A stretch of 64,000 bases of DNA from Archangium lansingense (GTDB lineage Bacteria > Myxococcota > Myxococcia > Myxococcales > Myxococcaceae), in NCBI RefSeq assembly GCF_026626635.1, contig NZ_JAPNKA010000001.1, positions 9,656,501 to 9,720,500 of the forward strand. The letters run 5' to 3'. Positions within the stretch are counted from its first letter, which is position 1, and each line of letters starts with the position of its first letter. The notes beneath the pieces were generated by a model. That model ran no database searches, was not told where the DNA came from, and saw nothing but the letters and a program-made list of their open reading frames with translations. Below are positions 19,449-28,414 of the stretch, in pieces. The translations under genes and the position numbers were made by a program.

Positions 19449-19515
19449 ACCTTCCGGCCGCGAGCTGTTCCAACTGGTCCGACCATCGGACCAGTTGCGC
19501 GAGTTCGCGCCCGGA
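19449..19515. repeat. Large imperfect inverted repeat between convergent genes
   Basis: Two 31-bp arms (19449-19479 and 19485-19515) separated by ACCAT match at 25 of 31 positions; the inner 11 bp (CAACTGGTCCG) and outer 7 bp (CTTCCGG) are perfect. It lies between the lipase gene and the TonB receptor gene, whose 3' ends face each other. It has no T-tract on either side, so it may be a bidirectional RNA hairpin, a REP-like element or a protein binding site. Confidence 0.75.
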
Positions 19516-19602
19516 AGCCGCTCTGCTCTTTGCACTGCAACCAGTCGAAGAGCCTCGTGGACCCCCACCCATCCACCGTGGACAGAAACCATGTCCGGGG
19601 GC

Positions 19603-21993
19603 TTAGAAGTCAAGCCCCTGGTAGTTGTACGCGAGCTGGACGAAGCCGGAGCGCCTGGTGGGCGCCGCACCGAGAACCTCCACGCCCTTGTCATCGAGGA
19701 GGTTGAAGACGTGGGCGCTCACCGCCAGGCCGTTGTCGAAGGTGTAGCCGAGCCCGAGGTCCGCCACGAAGCGCGCCGGGACCTTCCCGTCCTGGAAGAA
19801 CAGGGAGCTGTCCCACCGGCCCGCGGAGAACGCATGGGCCGACTGGTAGCGACCGAAGAGCCGCACGAACGAGTTCTTCACCACCAGGTCCTGCAGGGTG
19901 ATGGAGGCCTTGAGCTTCAGATCCGGCACGTTCAGCAAGAGCGCCTTCTGCGTTGGACCCGTGTTCTGGAAGCTGAGCAGCCGGATGTACGAGACGCTGC
20001 CGTTGAGGAGGAGGTGCGGGGTGAGCAGGTACTCTGCCCCGACATCGAGCCCCGCCACGCGCGAGCGGCCGAAGTTGGAAAAGGTGGAGAGGCTGCCCTG
20101 CGCGGGAGTCCCCTCCGCCACCGGCCGGCCATCCGGGTAGAAGGCGAAGGTGCCCTGCGTGGGATTGGCCCGCGGGGTCAGCGCACTGATGAAGTTTCGG
20201 TACCAGGAGTGGTAGCCGACGACATCCACCAAGAGCCGGTTGAAGAAGGTCGCCTTGTAGCCCAGCTCCACCGAGTCCACCTGCTCTGGCACCAGCGGCC
20301 GGATCTCCGATAGCAGGTTCCCTTCCGCGTCCCGGATGAAGAAACCAGTCCGATTGCCCACCAAGCTGTTGTTGATGAGCATGAAGTTCTCGATGAGGCT
20401 GGGGCTCTTGAACGCGCGGTTGTAGCCCACGCGCAGATGCTGGGTCCGGGTCAGGCTGTAGACCACCGCGGCCTTGGGGCTGAACTGCGGCGTGTAGTTG
20501 GAATGGGCATCGAGCCGCGCGGCCGCTACCAGCCGCAGCGTATCTCGGAGCAGCGAGGTATCTGCCTGCACATAGCCACCGAACTCCGTGGCGCTCAGAC
20601 GATTGCCACCCCCGTCGGAGAGGGACGTCCCCTCGGTGCTCGGGTTGTACTGGCGCAGCTGGAGGCCGGTGACGAGCTTCACCCCTCCAAACGTGTTCTG
20701 GTACTGGACCTCTGAGTCGATGATCTGACTGTGGTCAATGAACTTGAGCTGCTCCCGAAGCCCCTCCAGCGAGGCCGGGTCGCTCGGAGGGCCACCGCTG
20801 GCCTGGAGCACTCCCGCCAGCCGCTCCAACTGGTAACTGTTACCCGCCTCGCTCGAGGTGCGGGACACCTGGGCGAACCAGTTGGGGTTGCTGGCGGACA
20901 CGGTCTGGGTGTGCACCTGCCAGCCGCGCAGGTGCGTGCGGCCCGCATTGGTGGTCAGCACGCCATCATGAATCGAGAAGCCATAGCCCCCCTTGAAGTT
21001 CCAGTCACCAGCCCGGTAGTAGAGGTAGCCCTCTGCCTTGGCCGTGCGGGTCTCGTACTGCCCCATCAAGTCGCCTTCGAAGACGAGCGGGAGCCGGGGG
21101 CTGCCAAAGTAGTGGGAGGGCAGGTCCCGGTCGGGCGCGAAGTCCAGGCCGCGAAAGAGCTCCCCGTTGAACTTGTAGCCGAAGTCCTTGTTGATGGTGC
21201 CCGCCACGCGTACGGACCCGTCCAGAAGCTCCTGGCTGCCGCCGCGCAGCACCGCCGAGACGCCCGAGTCGTCCCAGGGGGACTTGGTAAGGACGTTGAG
21301 AACACCGGTATGGGCATTGGCGCCATAGAGCGCGGACGCCGGCCCTACCACCACCTCCACTGACTTGACGTCGAGGCTGGGCGTGGGGAGCTGACCACCC
21401 AGCGGCAGGCCGTTGATGGGCATCTGCGCCAGCCGGCCATCCACCAGGGAGAGCATGCGGGAGTTGAACTGGTTGTTGAAGCCGCGCGTGGAGATGCGCT
21501 TCTCGTTGATGCCATTGTCCACGTAGTCGACGCCCTTCATCGCCGAGAGCGCCGTCATGAACGAGACCCCTCCGGCCTGCTGGATCGTCTTCGCCCCGAC
21601 CGTCTCCACCGCGACCGGGGACTCGAGCCGCTTCTCCCCGAACTTCGAGCCAGTGACGATGATCTCCTCGCCGAACTTCTCATCGAGCTCCAGGTCCGCC
21701 TCGAGCGAGACCACCTGCCCCGCCATCACCGTCACGGAGCGGGTGCTGTCGCGATAGCCCGGGAAGGAGACCTTCAGCTCCTGCCTGGCGGCGGGGACGT
21801 TGCGGAGCTCGAACTTTCCCTCGCCGTTGGTGGTGGCGACCAGGTCCGTGCCAACCACCACCACCTGGGCCTCCGGTAGCGGCTCGTTGCCGGCAACGTA
21901 CACCGTGCCTCGAATCGTTCCGCCCTCCAGCGCCCAGGCTCCTGCGGACACCCATACCGCGAGGACCACCACCCAATACTTTGCGAGCTTCAT
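19603..21993 (-). CDS. TonB-dependent outer-membrane receptor with carboxypeptidase-like regulatory domain
   Basis: A 796-residue outer-membrane receptor. After the signal peptide (WVVVLAVWVSAGAWA) comes a CarboxypepD_reg-like domain (about 25-105, GTIRGTVYVAG to LEADLEL), a TonB-box-like EEIIVTGSK, the plug (about 120-230, with RISTRGFNNQFNSRMLSLVDGR and GPASALYGANAHTGVLNVLTK), and a long beta-barrel ending YNYQGLDF with a terminal Phe. It imports an unknown ligand using TonB energy. ATG 21993 has AGGGGATG at proper distance; 21999 is also in frame. The 5' region forms stable hairpins and may be a riboswitch-like leader. Confidence 0.92.
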   Translation of the reverse strand: MKLAKYWVVVLAVWVSAGAWALEGGTIRGTVYVAGNEPLPEAQVVVVGTDLVATTNGEGKFELRNVPAARQELKVSFPGYRDSTRSVTVMAGQVVSLEADLELDEKFGEEIIVTGSKFGEKRLESPVAVETVGAKTIQQAGGVSFMTALSAMKGVDYVDNGINEKRISTRGFNNQFNSRMLSLVDGRLAQMPINGLPLGGQLPTPSLDVKSVEVVVGPASALYGANAHTGVLNVLTKSPWDDSGVSAVLRGGSQELLDGSVRVAGTINKDFGYKFNGELFRGLDFAPDRDLPSHYFGSPRLPLVFEGDLMGQYETRTAKAEGYLYYRAGDWNFKGGYGFSIHDGVLTTNAGRTHLRGWQVHTQTVSASNPNWFAQVSRTSSEAGNSYQLERLAGVLQASGGPPSDPASLEGLREQLKFIDHSQIIDSEVQYQNTFGGVKLVTGLQLRQYNPSTEGTSLSDGGGNRLSATEFGGYVQADTSLLRDTLRLVAAARLDAHSNYTPQFSPKAAVVYSLTRTQHLRVGYNRAFKSPSLIENFMLINNSLVGNRTGFFIRDAEGNLLSEIRPLVPEQVDSVELGYKATFFNRLLVDVVGYHSWYRNFISALTPRANPTQGTFAFYPDGRPVAEGTPAQGSLSTFSNFGRSRVAGLDVGAEYLLTPHLLLNGSVSYIRLLSFQNTGPTQKALLLNVPDLKLKASITLQDLVVKNSFVRLFGRYQSAHAFSAGRWDSSLFFQDGKVPARFVADLGLGYTFDNGLAVSAHVFNLLDDKGVEVLGAAPTRRSGFVQLAYNYQGLDF

Positions 21994-22099
21994 GAACATC
22001 CCCTGTTGCCGTGCGGCAAGTGTAGGGGAGTTTGGGGCGCATCCCCATAGGAGGGACAGGAGCCCCCTTACTGGTGTAGAGACCGTGCGGCCCGCATGC

Positions 22100-22190
22100 G
22101 GCACTCGCCTGCCCTGGCCCCCATACCGGGGCCATCCTCTCAGGCTGCACGGGCAGTCTCAGGGGCTGCCAAATGAAGCGCACCCCTTGT
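22100..22190 (-). promoter_or_regulatory. Structured leader upstream of the TonB receptor, with TPP-riboswitch-like motifs
   Basis: On the minus strand the leader contains GGGGTGCGC (22186-22178), CTGAGA (22162-22157) followed by GCCC, then CCTGAGAGG (22145-22137) and a strong hairpin TGGCCCC/GGGGCCA (22134-22128 with 22121-22115). GGGGTGC, CTGAGA and CCTGA in this order recall the thiamine pyrophosphate riboswitch, but its 3' core (the conserved GCG-AGGGA part) is not recognisable. It begins about 190 bp upstream of the receptor start. Candidate only. Confidence 0.25.
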
Positions 22191-22226
22191 GCTGGCGGCA
22201 CGTACGCCAGGTCCTTGCCCTGGCTA

Positions 22227-23000
22227 CTAGCTCCCCTTGAACTCGGCCCACACCGGCGCGTGGTCCGAGGGCTGCTTGCCCTTGCGCGCGTCACGGTCCA
22301 CGCCCGCCGACACCAGCCGCTCCACTAGCGGCGCCGTCGCGAAGATGTGGTCGATGCGCAGTCCCTGGTTCTTCGGGAACGCCAGCATCCGGTAGTCCCA
22401 CCAGCTGAACTTCTGCTCCGCCGGGTACAGCTTGCGGAACGTGTCCGTCAGCCCGAACGCGCACAGGTGCTCGAGCGCCTTCCGCTCCTTGTCCGTGCAG
22501 AGCGTCTGACCCTGCCACAGCGCCGGATCCCACACGTCGATGTCCGCCGGCGCCACGTTCCAGTCACCGCACAGCACCAGCGGCTCGCTCGGCTTCTGCC
22601 GCGTGTCCAGGTAGCGCCGCAGCCGCCCGTACCACTGCAGTTTGTACTCGTACTGCTCCGAGCCCACCGACTGCCCGTTCGGCGCGTACGCGCTCACCAC
22701 CCGCACCCCATTCACCGTCGCCGCGATCAGCCTCGAGTGCGTGTCATCCACCCCATCCGACAGGCCGCGCACCACATCCGTGGGCTCCGTCTTCGCCAGG
22801 ATGGCCACCCCGTTGTACGTCTTCTGGCCATGCACCGCGGCGTGGTAGCCCACCTCCCGCACGGCCTCCATCGGGAACTCGGCGTCCTGGCACTTCAGCT
22901 CCTGCAGGCACACCACGTCCGGTTGAGCACTCTTCAGCCAGTCCACCAGCCGGTCCAGCCGGGCGCGGACCGAGTTCACGTTCCAGGCAGCGATCTTCAT
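22227..23000 (-). CDS. xth: Exodeoxyribonuclease III (AP endonuclease)
   Basis: A 257-residue Xth-family DNA repair enzyme acting at abasic sites and 3' blocked ends. All family motifs are in order: MKIAAWNVNSVRAR, LQELKCQDAEFP (metal-binding Glu), YAPNGQ with YEYKLQWY, LCGDWNVAPADIDVWDP (Asp/Asn active site), FSWWDYR, GLRIDHI and SDHAPVWAEF (catalytic Asp-His). Length is normal. The ATG at 23000 is preferred over the TTG three codons upstream. Confidence 0.96.
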   Translation of the reverse strand: MKIAAWNVNSVRARLDRLVDWLKSAQPDVVCLQELKCQDAEFPMEAVREVGYHAAVHGQKTYNGVAILAKTEPTDVVRGLSDGVDDTHSRLIAATVNGVRVVSAYAPNGQSVGSEQYEYKLQWYGRLRRYLDTRQKPSEPLVLCGDWNVAPADIDVWDPALWQGQTLCTDKERKALEHLCAFGLTDTFRKLYPAEQKFSWWDYRMLAFPKNQGLRIDHIFATAPLVERLVSAGVDRDARKGKQPSDHAPVWAEFKGS

Positions 23001-23177
23001 CTCGCCCAACGTCGCACGTCACTTCTCACCCCGCCACGGTTTTTCCCTCCGCCTTCCAGGCACACCCTCAGGGGTCCTGTAGCGCGCTGTGGCACCTGAG
23101 CCTTTTGGCCCCTGGATTCCTCGGTGTGGCCCACCGGCCGCAGGGAACCCGTCCGGGGAGCAGGGAGGCGTCCTCGT

Positions 23178-23216
23178 AGACCCTCACCCCCACCCTCTCC
23201 CAGAGGGAGAGGGAGT
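23178..23216. repeat. Dispersed intergenic hairpin repeat, copy 2
   Basis: ACCCTCACCCC followed by CCCTCTCCC-aga-GGGAGAGGG (perfect 9-bp stem, 23193-23201 with 23205-23213). Same element as at 13382. It lies between the divergent xth and TPR lipoprotein genes. Confidence 0.8.
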
Positions 23217-23228
23217 CTGGAGCAGGGC

Positions 23229-23244
23229 TGGCACGGGCATCGCA
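23229..23244 (+). promoter_or_regulatory. Candidate sigma-54 promoter of the TPR lipoprotein gene
   Basis: TGGCAC-N5-TCGCA matches the -24/-12 consensus TGGCAC-N5-TTGCA with one mismatch; the invariant GG and GC are correctly 12 bp apart. It lies 30 bp upstream of the start codon and just before the AAGGAG ribosome-binding site. No enhancer site was looked for by computation. Confidence 0.35.
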
Positions 23245-23273
23245 ATGGGCTCCTCCCGACAAGGAGCCGCACC

Positions 23274-24323
23274 ATGAGGAATACCATCCTGTCCGCCTGC
23301 TTCGCCGCCCTCTCCCTCACCGCCTGCGACGTCAGCCAGCTCCGGCGGCCCCATGCGCTGCTCCCGTCCACCGCCAACCGCCTCGACAACCGCGTGCGCC
23401 CCTCCGGCGAGCCCACCACCGAGGTCGCCCTTCTCGCCCCGCCCTCGCTCCCCTCGCCGGGCGAGGCCCTGCCCGAGACGGCCGGGCTCCCCCCTCCGCC
23501 CCAGATGCCAGAGGAGGCCCATCCTCAGCCTGAGGAGCTCATCCCCGCCGAGCCCGCGGACTCCATCTCGCTCCCCCACGAGCCCCACCTCTATCCGGTG
23601 GCTCACCTCGAGCGCGCCCGCGCTTTGCGCGAGGAGGGTGACCTCTCCGGTGCCCTCACCGAGGCCCGTCGCGCCGTCCACGACGCCGCCGATGATGTCG
23701 ACGCCGCCGAGCAGGCCCTCGACGCCCTCATCCTGATCGCCCGCCTGTCCGGCCAGAAGCAGCTCGCCGCCGACGCCTACCGCGAGCTCGCGGTCCTCTT
23801 CCCCGATGGCCCCGAGCCCCTTGTCCAGCAGGCCCGCCTCCTGCTGGAGCTGGGCGACACCGAGGGCGCCTTCCGAGCCGCCGAGTCCGCGCTCGAGCTC
23901 GACCCCGAGTACCCCGAGGTCTACCAGGTGCTCGGCCGCATCCACCTGTCCGCCGGCCAGGCCACCGAGGCCATCATCCGCTTCCGACAGGCCGTGCACC
24001 TCGACCCGTACCATGGGTATGCCCTCAACAACCTCGGGCTCACCTACCTGCAGACCGGCCAGGACGCGCTGGCCGCCGAGGCGCTCGCCCAGGCCGCCTA
24101 CCTGCTCCCCCACGTGGGCTACGTCCACAACAACCTGGGCCTCGCTTATGAGCGCCTTGGCCGCTACGAAGAGGCCCGCATGGCCTTCGATACCGCTACG
24201 CGCCTGTCGCCGGGGGACCTCAAGGCCCGCCTCAACCTCCAGCGGCTGAATCGCGAGGCCCGCGCCTCCGTCGACCTCCAAGCGCTCCTCGGGGACCGCA
24301 CGTCTCCGGGGTGCCCGGAATAG
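23274..24323 (+). CDS. TPR-repeat lipoprotein
   Basis: A 349-residue lipoprotein: signal peptide ending LSLTAC, a proline-rich linker to about residue 100, then about six TPR units (for example YPVAHLERARALREEGDLSGALTEA split over the first helix pair, NNLGLTYLQTGQDALAAEAL, NNLGLAYERLGRYEEARMAF). TPR lipoproteins serve as scaffolds for envelope complexes; the partner here is unknown. ATG 23274 has AAGGAG 8 bp upstream. The large open frame antisense to this gene and the next is a codon-bias artefact. Confidence 0.88.
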   Translation: MRNTILSACFAALSLTACDVSQLRRPHALLPSTANRLDNRVRPSGEPTTEVALLAPPSLPSPGEALPETAGLPPPPQMPEEAHPQPEELIPAEPADSISLPHEPHLYPVAHLERARALREEGDLSGALTEARRAVHDAADDVDAAEQALDALILIARLSGQKQLAADAYRELAVLFPDGPEPLVQQARLLLELGDTEGAFRAAESALELDPEYPEVYQVLGRIHLSAGQATEAIIRFRQAVHLDPYHGYALNNLGLTYLQTGQDALAAEALAQAAYLLPHVGYVHNNLGLAYERLGRYEEARMAFDTATRLSPGDLKARLNLQRLNREARASVDLQALLGDRTSPGCPE

Positions 24324-24437
24324 CCGGGGCTCTCGGGTGTCTCGCGAAGCCCCCCCGCCCGGCGGGCCACCAACCCATTCCGGTTCTCCGCCCGGCGGTT
24401 TAACGTCGCCCACCTTTTGTTGTCCCCGCGTCGTCCC

Positions 24438-27035
24438 ATGAACCCGGCCCGCGAGATGAGCTTCCAGCCCTCCCCTCTTCCTCCCGCCACCCCTCCGGCT
24501 CCTCCGGCCCGGCCCAGCCTGGGCGCCCGGCTGTGGCTCTGGACGAAGCGACTCCTCGTGCTCGCCGCCGTGGGCCTCGTGCTCCTCGTGCTCACCGTCT
24601 TCGGCGTCTACCTCTACTACAGCCGGGATTTGCCCTCGGTGGAGGCGCTGCGCAACTACCGCCTGCCCCAGGTCACCAAGGTGCAGTGCGCAGACGGCTC
24701 CGTGTGCACCGAGTTCTTCATGCCCCAGGGCCGCCGCACCGTGGTGGACATCAAGGACCTGCCGCCCCACGTGCGCAACGCCTTCCTCGCCGCCGAGGAC
24801 GCCGACTTCTACAAGCACGAGGGCCTCGACTTCTTCGGCATCGTCCGCGCCGCGGTGAAGAACCTCATCCCCAACAGCCGCAAGTCCGGCGCCTCCACCA
24901 TCACGCAGCAGGTGGTGAAGAACATGCTCCTGACGCCCGAGCGCAGCCTCTCGCGCAAGATTCGCGAGTGGATCCTCACCCCGCGCGTGGAGCAGGCCCT
25001 CACCAAGGATCAGATCCTCGGCCTCTACATCAACCAGTCCTACTACGGGCAGGGTCGCGACGGCATCGAGGAGGCCGCGCTCTACTACTTCGGCAAGCAT
25101 GCCAAGAGCCTGACCATCGGCGAGGCCGCGGTGCTCGCGGGCACGGTGCAGTCGCCCAACCGCATCAACCCGGAGAAGAACATCGTCAAGGCCAAGCAGC
25201 GCCAGCAGTACGTGCTGGGGCAGATGGCCGGGCAGGGCTTCGTTCCCAGGGAGCTGGTGGAGAAGGAGATGGACAAGCCCATCGTCCTTGCCCCGCGGCC
25301 TCCTGCCGAGGTGGGCCCCTACTACGCGGAGGAGATCCGCCGCACGCTCGTGGCCCGGTACGGCGGTGACGCCGTGCTCACCGGGGGCCTGCGCGTGGAC
25401 ATCGCCATGGACCCGAAGCTCCAGGCCATCGCCGACGAGTCGGTGCGCAAGGGACTCGAGGCCGTGGACCGGCGCCAGGGCTACCGCGGCCCCGTTGGCA
25501 CGTTGGAGCCCGCGCGCTTCGAGCAGCTCAAGCCCCTCATCGCCAAGCAGATCGAAGAGGCCGGCCGGCGCCAGAAGGAAGGCGCCTACGTGGCCGACCT
25601 CTCCTCGCTCGCCCAGTCCAGCGCCCTCCCCACTCCGGCCGAGCTGACGCCCGTGGTGGTCACCGAAACCGAGCAGGAGGAGGAGGCCCGGCTCTCCGCC
25701 GACGAAAAGCTCGCGCTCGCCGTGCAGTTGCAGCCCCTCAAGGAGGGCCTGCGCGTGGCCGGCGTCGTCACCCAGGTGGATGACACCGGCAAGAAGGCCC
25801 GCGTGGACCTGGTGGGCCGCGCCGCGGAGATTCCCTTCTCCACCGTCACCTGGGCGCGCATCAAGGGCAAGAGCGCTCCCTCGAAGATGTCCGACGTGAT
25901 GAAGCCCGGCGACATCGTCCGGGTGCGTGTCACGCGCGTCACGCCCGCCCCCGCGCTGCTCGAGGCCACGCTGGACCAGGTGCCCATCGTTCAGGGCGGC
26001 CTCGTCGTCATCAACCCGCGCAACCGCAATGTGGTGGCGCTGGTGGGCGGCTACGACTTCGCGACCTCGCCCTTCAACCGCGCCACCCAGGCGAAGCGCC
26101 AGCCCGGCTCGTCCTTCAAGCCCTTCCTCTATGGCGCCGCGCTCGGCAGCGGACGCTACACCCCCATCAGCACGGTGAACGACGCTCCCGAGGCCATCCG
26201 CGACCCGTACACCGGCAAGACGTGGAAGCCGCAGAACTACGACCGCGCCTTCGACGGCCCCATGACGCTGCGCCAGGCGCTCACCAAGTCCAAGAACACC
26301 GTGTCCGTGCGCCTCATCGAGGCCATCACCCCCGCGACCGCCATCGACTTCGCCCGCCGCGCCGGCATCCGCTCGGAGCTGCCGGAGAACCTCACCCTGG
26401 CCCTGGGCACCGGCGAGGTCACCATGCTGGAGGCCGCCAACGCCTACGCCACCCTGCAGGCCAACGGCCGCTACGCCGAGCCGCTGATGATCCTCAAGGT
26501 GACGGACGCGCAGGGCAAGGTGATGGAGGAGCACCAGCCGGCCTTCGAGGAGACGCTGCCCCCGGCGGTGGCCTACCTCACCACCTCGCTGATGCGCAGC
26601 GTGGTGGAGGAGGGAACGGCCCGCGCGGTGACGGAGCTCAACCGCCCCGCCGCCGGCAAGACGGGCACCGCCAGCGAGAACCGCGACACCTGGTTCTCCG
26701 GCTACACCGCGGACTGGGTCGCCAGCGCGTGGGTGGGCTTCGACGACCACTCTCCCCTGGGCAGCTCCGAGACGGGTGGCCGCGCGCCCCTCCCCATCTG
26801 GCTGGACTTCATGCGCGCCGCCCACGAGGGCCTGCCCTCGCGCGAGTTCGAGGTGCCCCCGGGCGTGGTGCAGGTGCGCATCGATCCCGTCACTGGCCTG
26901 CTCGCGGGCAACTCCGTGCCTGGCCGGCTCGAGTCCTTCCTCGATGGAACCCAGCCCACCGCCGAGGCGCCCCCGCCCGGCCACGTCAGCCCGAGCGACT
27001 TCTTCCTCCAGGAAGGTAGCCGGGGGGGTCTGTGA
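24438..27035 (+). CDS. Class A penicillin-binding protein (PBP1A family)
   Basis: An 865-residue bifunctional peptidoglycan synthase. One N-terminal membrane anchor (about 35-60) precedes the GT51 glycosyltransferase with Glu120 in AAEDADFYKHEG and GASTITQQVVKN. An inserted OB-like region (about 400-510) is followed by the transpeptidase: Ser558-x-x-Lys561 (GSSFKP), SKNTVS as the SxN motif, and Lys741 in AGKTGTASEN. It polymerises and crosslinks glycan strands outside the inner membrane. The stop overlaps the GTG of the next gene, making it first in a four-gene coupled operon. ATG 24438 chosen; TTG 24417 and ATG 24456 are alternatives. Confidence 0.93.
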   Translation: MNPAREMSFQPSPLPPATPPAPPARPSLGARLWLWTKRLLVLAAVGLVLLVLTVFGVYLYYSRDLPSVEALRNYRLPQVTKVQCADGSVCTEFFMPQGRRTVVDIKDLPPHVRNAFLAAEDADFYKHEGLDFFGIVRAAVKNLIPNSRKSGASTITQQVVKNMLLTPERSLSRKIREWILTPRVEQALTKDQILGLYINQSYYGQGRDGIEEAALYYFGKHAKSLTIGEAAVLAGTVQSPNRINPEKNIVKAKQRQQYVLGQMAGQGFVPRELVEKEMDKPIVLAPRPPAEVGPYYAEEIRRTLVARYGGDAVLTGGLRVDIAMDPKLQAIADESVRKGLEAVDRRQGYRGPVGTLEPARFEQLKPLIAKQIEEAGRRQKEGAYVADLSSLAQSSALPTPAELTPVVVTETEQEEEARLSADEKLALAVQLQPLKEGLRVAGVVTQVDDTGKKARVDLVGRAAEIPFSTVTWARIKGKSAPSKMSDVMKPGDIVRVRVTRVTPAPALLEATLDQVPIVQGGLVVINPRNRNVVALVGGYDFATSPFNRATQAKRQPGSSFKPFLYGAALGSGRYTPISTVNDAPEAIRDPYTGKTWKPQNYDRAFDGPMTLRQALTKSKNTVSVRLIEAITPATAIDFARRAGIRSELPENLTLALGTGEVTMLEAANAYATLQANGRYAEPLMILKVTDAQGKVMEEHQPAFEETLPPAVAYLTTSLMRSVVEEGTARAVTELNRPAAGKTGTASENRDTWFSGYTADWVASAWVGFDDHSPLGSSETGGRAPLPIWLDFMRAAHEGLPSREFEVPPGVVQVRIDPVTGLLAGNSVPGRLESFLDGTQPTAEAPPPGHVSPSDFFLQEGSRGGL

Positions 27036-28414
27036 GCCGGGCCCTCGCCGCCGCCCTCCTGCTGGCCGCGCTGCCCGCTCCGGCCGCCCAGACTCCACCG
27101 CCACCGGCCACGCAGGCTGCTCCGTCCACCCCGGCCACGCCCGCCCTCGAGCGGCTTGCCCAGGCGGTGGCCACGGACGTGCGGGCAATGAAGCCCGAGC
27201 CCCCCGTTGCCCTCCACCTCTCCGGCGGAACACCCGAGCTGCGGCGCGCCTTCGGAACGCTGCTCACCTCACGCCTGGCCTCCGCCGGGCTCGCCCCCGT
27301 GGTGCTGGAAGCGCCCTCCCCCGAGGCTGCCGAGGCCCTCGCCCGTGAGCAGGATGCCCGCGCGCTGGTGCGGCTCAGCCTGAGCGTGGAGGCCGGAGAG
27401 CTGCGCGCCCGCGGCGATGCGTTCAGCACCTGGGTGAACTTCTGGTCCGGCCGTACTGCCACCCGTGCCCCTTCGCCCGCAGCCGCTATCGTCCAGGCCG
27501 TGGAGGCGGATGCCGCGGCACTCGCGCTCGCCGCCGTGGAGACCCCACGCACGCCCACCCCGACACCCGAGGAGCCGCGTCCCCTGCGCCTGCTGGGTGC
27601 CGTGCTGGCGCGCCTGCCCTCCCCTCCCGCCGCGCTCGCTGCCGGGGACCTCGATGGGGACGGCAAGGACGAGGTGGCCGCGCTCACCGCGCACTCCGTG
27701 CATGTCTTCGCCGCAGACGGGAGCCTCATCGCGGAGCGCTCTCTGGACATGCTGCCCCCCGGCCCCGCCCCTACCCGCGAGCCCTTTGGCGCGCTCGCCA
27801 TCCTCTCCGGTCCGCCGCGTCTCGCCGCCTGGTCCACCCGCTTCGCCCATGGCGAGGTGCTCACGCTGGAGAACGGCGCGCTGCGAGGGGTGTCCCGGCT
27901 CGAGGCCGTGCCCCTGGGCCCGGACGCGCGCGGTAGCTTCGTCCCGGGTCAGACGGCCTTCGCGCCCGAGGTGAAGCTGGGCAACAACGGGGAGCAGCGG
28001 CTTGCGAGCGTGGCGGCCCGCTTCACCACCTTCAGCTCCGCCAACTCCCGCCTGCTCTTCGTCCACCCGGATGGCTCGGCTTCCTTCTTCGCCCGGCCCT
28101 CGGTGGCCGCCGTGCCCATCTCCGGCCTCGGCGCCGGCAGCGCGCTCGGTGACCTGGACGGGGATGGGACGCCGGAGCTGCTCACCACCTCACCCGAGCT
28201 CCAACCGTCGCCGGACGTCCTGCGCGTCTTCAAGACGAACGGGAGCGACCCCACCGCCCATGAGCCCCTCTGGCAGGGACCTCTGCCCGCGGGCCGCGCC
28301 CTGTACGTGGTGACGGCCAACCTGGACGGGGACAAGCGCCGCGAGGTGGTGGTGGGCCTCACGAAGCCGGACGGCACCGGCGAGCTCTTCCTCCTGCGCC
28401 AGGGTGCGCCATGA
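27032..28414 (+). CDS. Exported FG-GAP/VCBS-repeat protein
   Basis: A 460-residue exported protein. Signal peptide LAAALLLAALPAPAAQ; an N-terminal alpha/beta domain (about 35-165) reminiscent of LpoB/TolB-N-like folds; then repeats with Asp-rich calcium-type loops: AAGDLDGDGKDEVAALT, GDLDGDGTPELLTTS and TANLDGDKRREVVVGL, typical of FG-GAP beta-propellers. It overlaps the PBP gene and the next gene by 4 bp each. Given its place, it may attach to or regulate the PBP in the periplasm; this is inference from gene order. Confidence 0.75.
   Translation: MSRALAAALLLAALPAPAAQTPPPPATQAAPSTPATPALERLAQAVATDVRAMKPEPPVALHLSGGTPELRRAFGTLLTSRLASAGLAPVVLEAPSPEAAEALAREQDARALVRLSLSVEAGELRARGDAFSTWVNFWSGRTATRAPSPAAAIVQAVEADAAALALAAVETPRTPTPTPEEPRPLRLLGAVLARLPSPPAALAAGDLDGDGKDEVAALTAHSVHVFAADGSLIAERSLDMLPPGPAPTREPFGALAILSGPPRLAAWSTRFAHGEVLTLENGALRGVSRLEAVPLGPDARGSFVPGQTAFAPEVKLGNNGEQRLASVAARFTTFSSANSRLLFVHPDGSASFFARPSVAAVPISGLGAGSALGDLDGDGTPELLTTSPELQPSPDVLRVFKTNGSDPTAHEPLWQGPLPAGRALYVVTANLDGDKRREVVVGLTKPDGTGELFLLRQGAP

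Noticed and set aside
22000..22226. Cobalamin riboswitch upstream of the TonB receptor
   Set aside because: No B12-box (AGCCAGGAGACCTGCC-like) or GCCACTG segment was found; only a weaker TPP-like pattern remains.
23184..27233. Very long minus-strand open frame (over 1300 codons) opposite the TPR lipoprotein and PBP genes
   Set aside because: Antisense to two clear genes; it is the expected shadow of high-GC third-position bias and has low-complexity translation.
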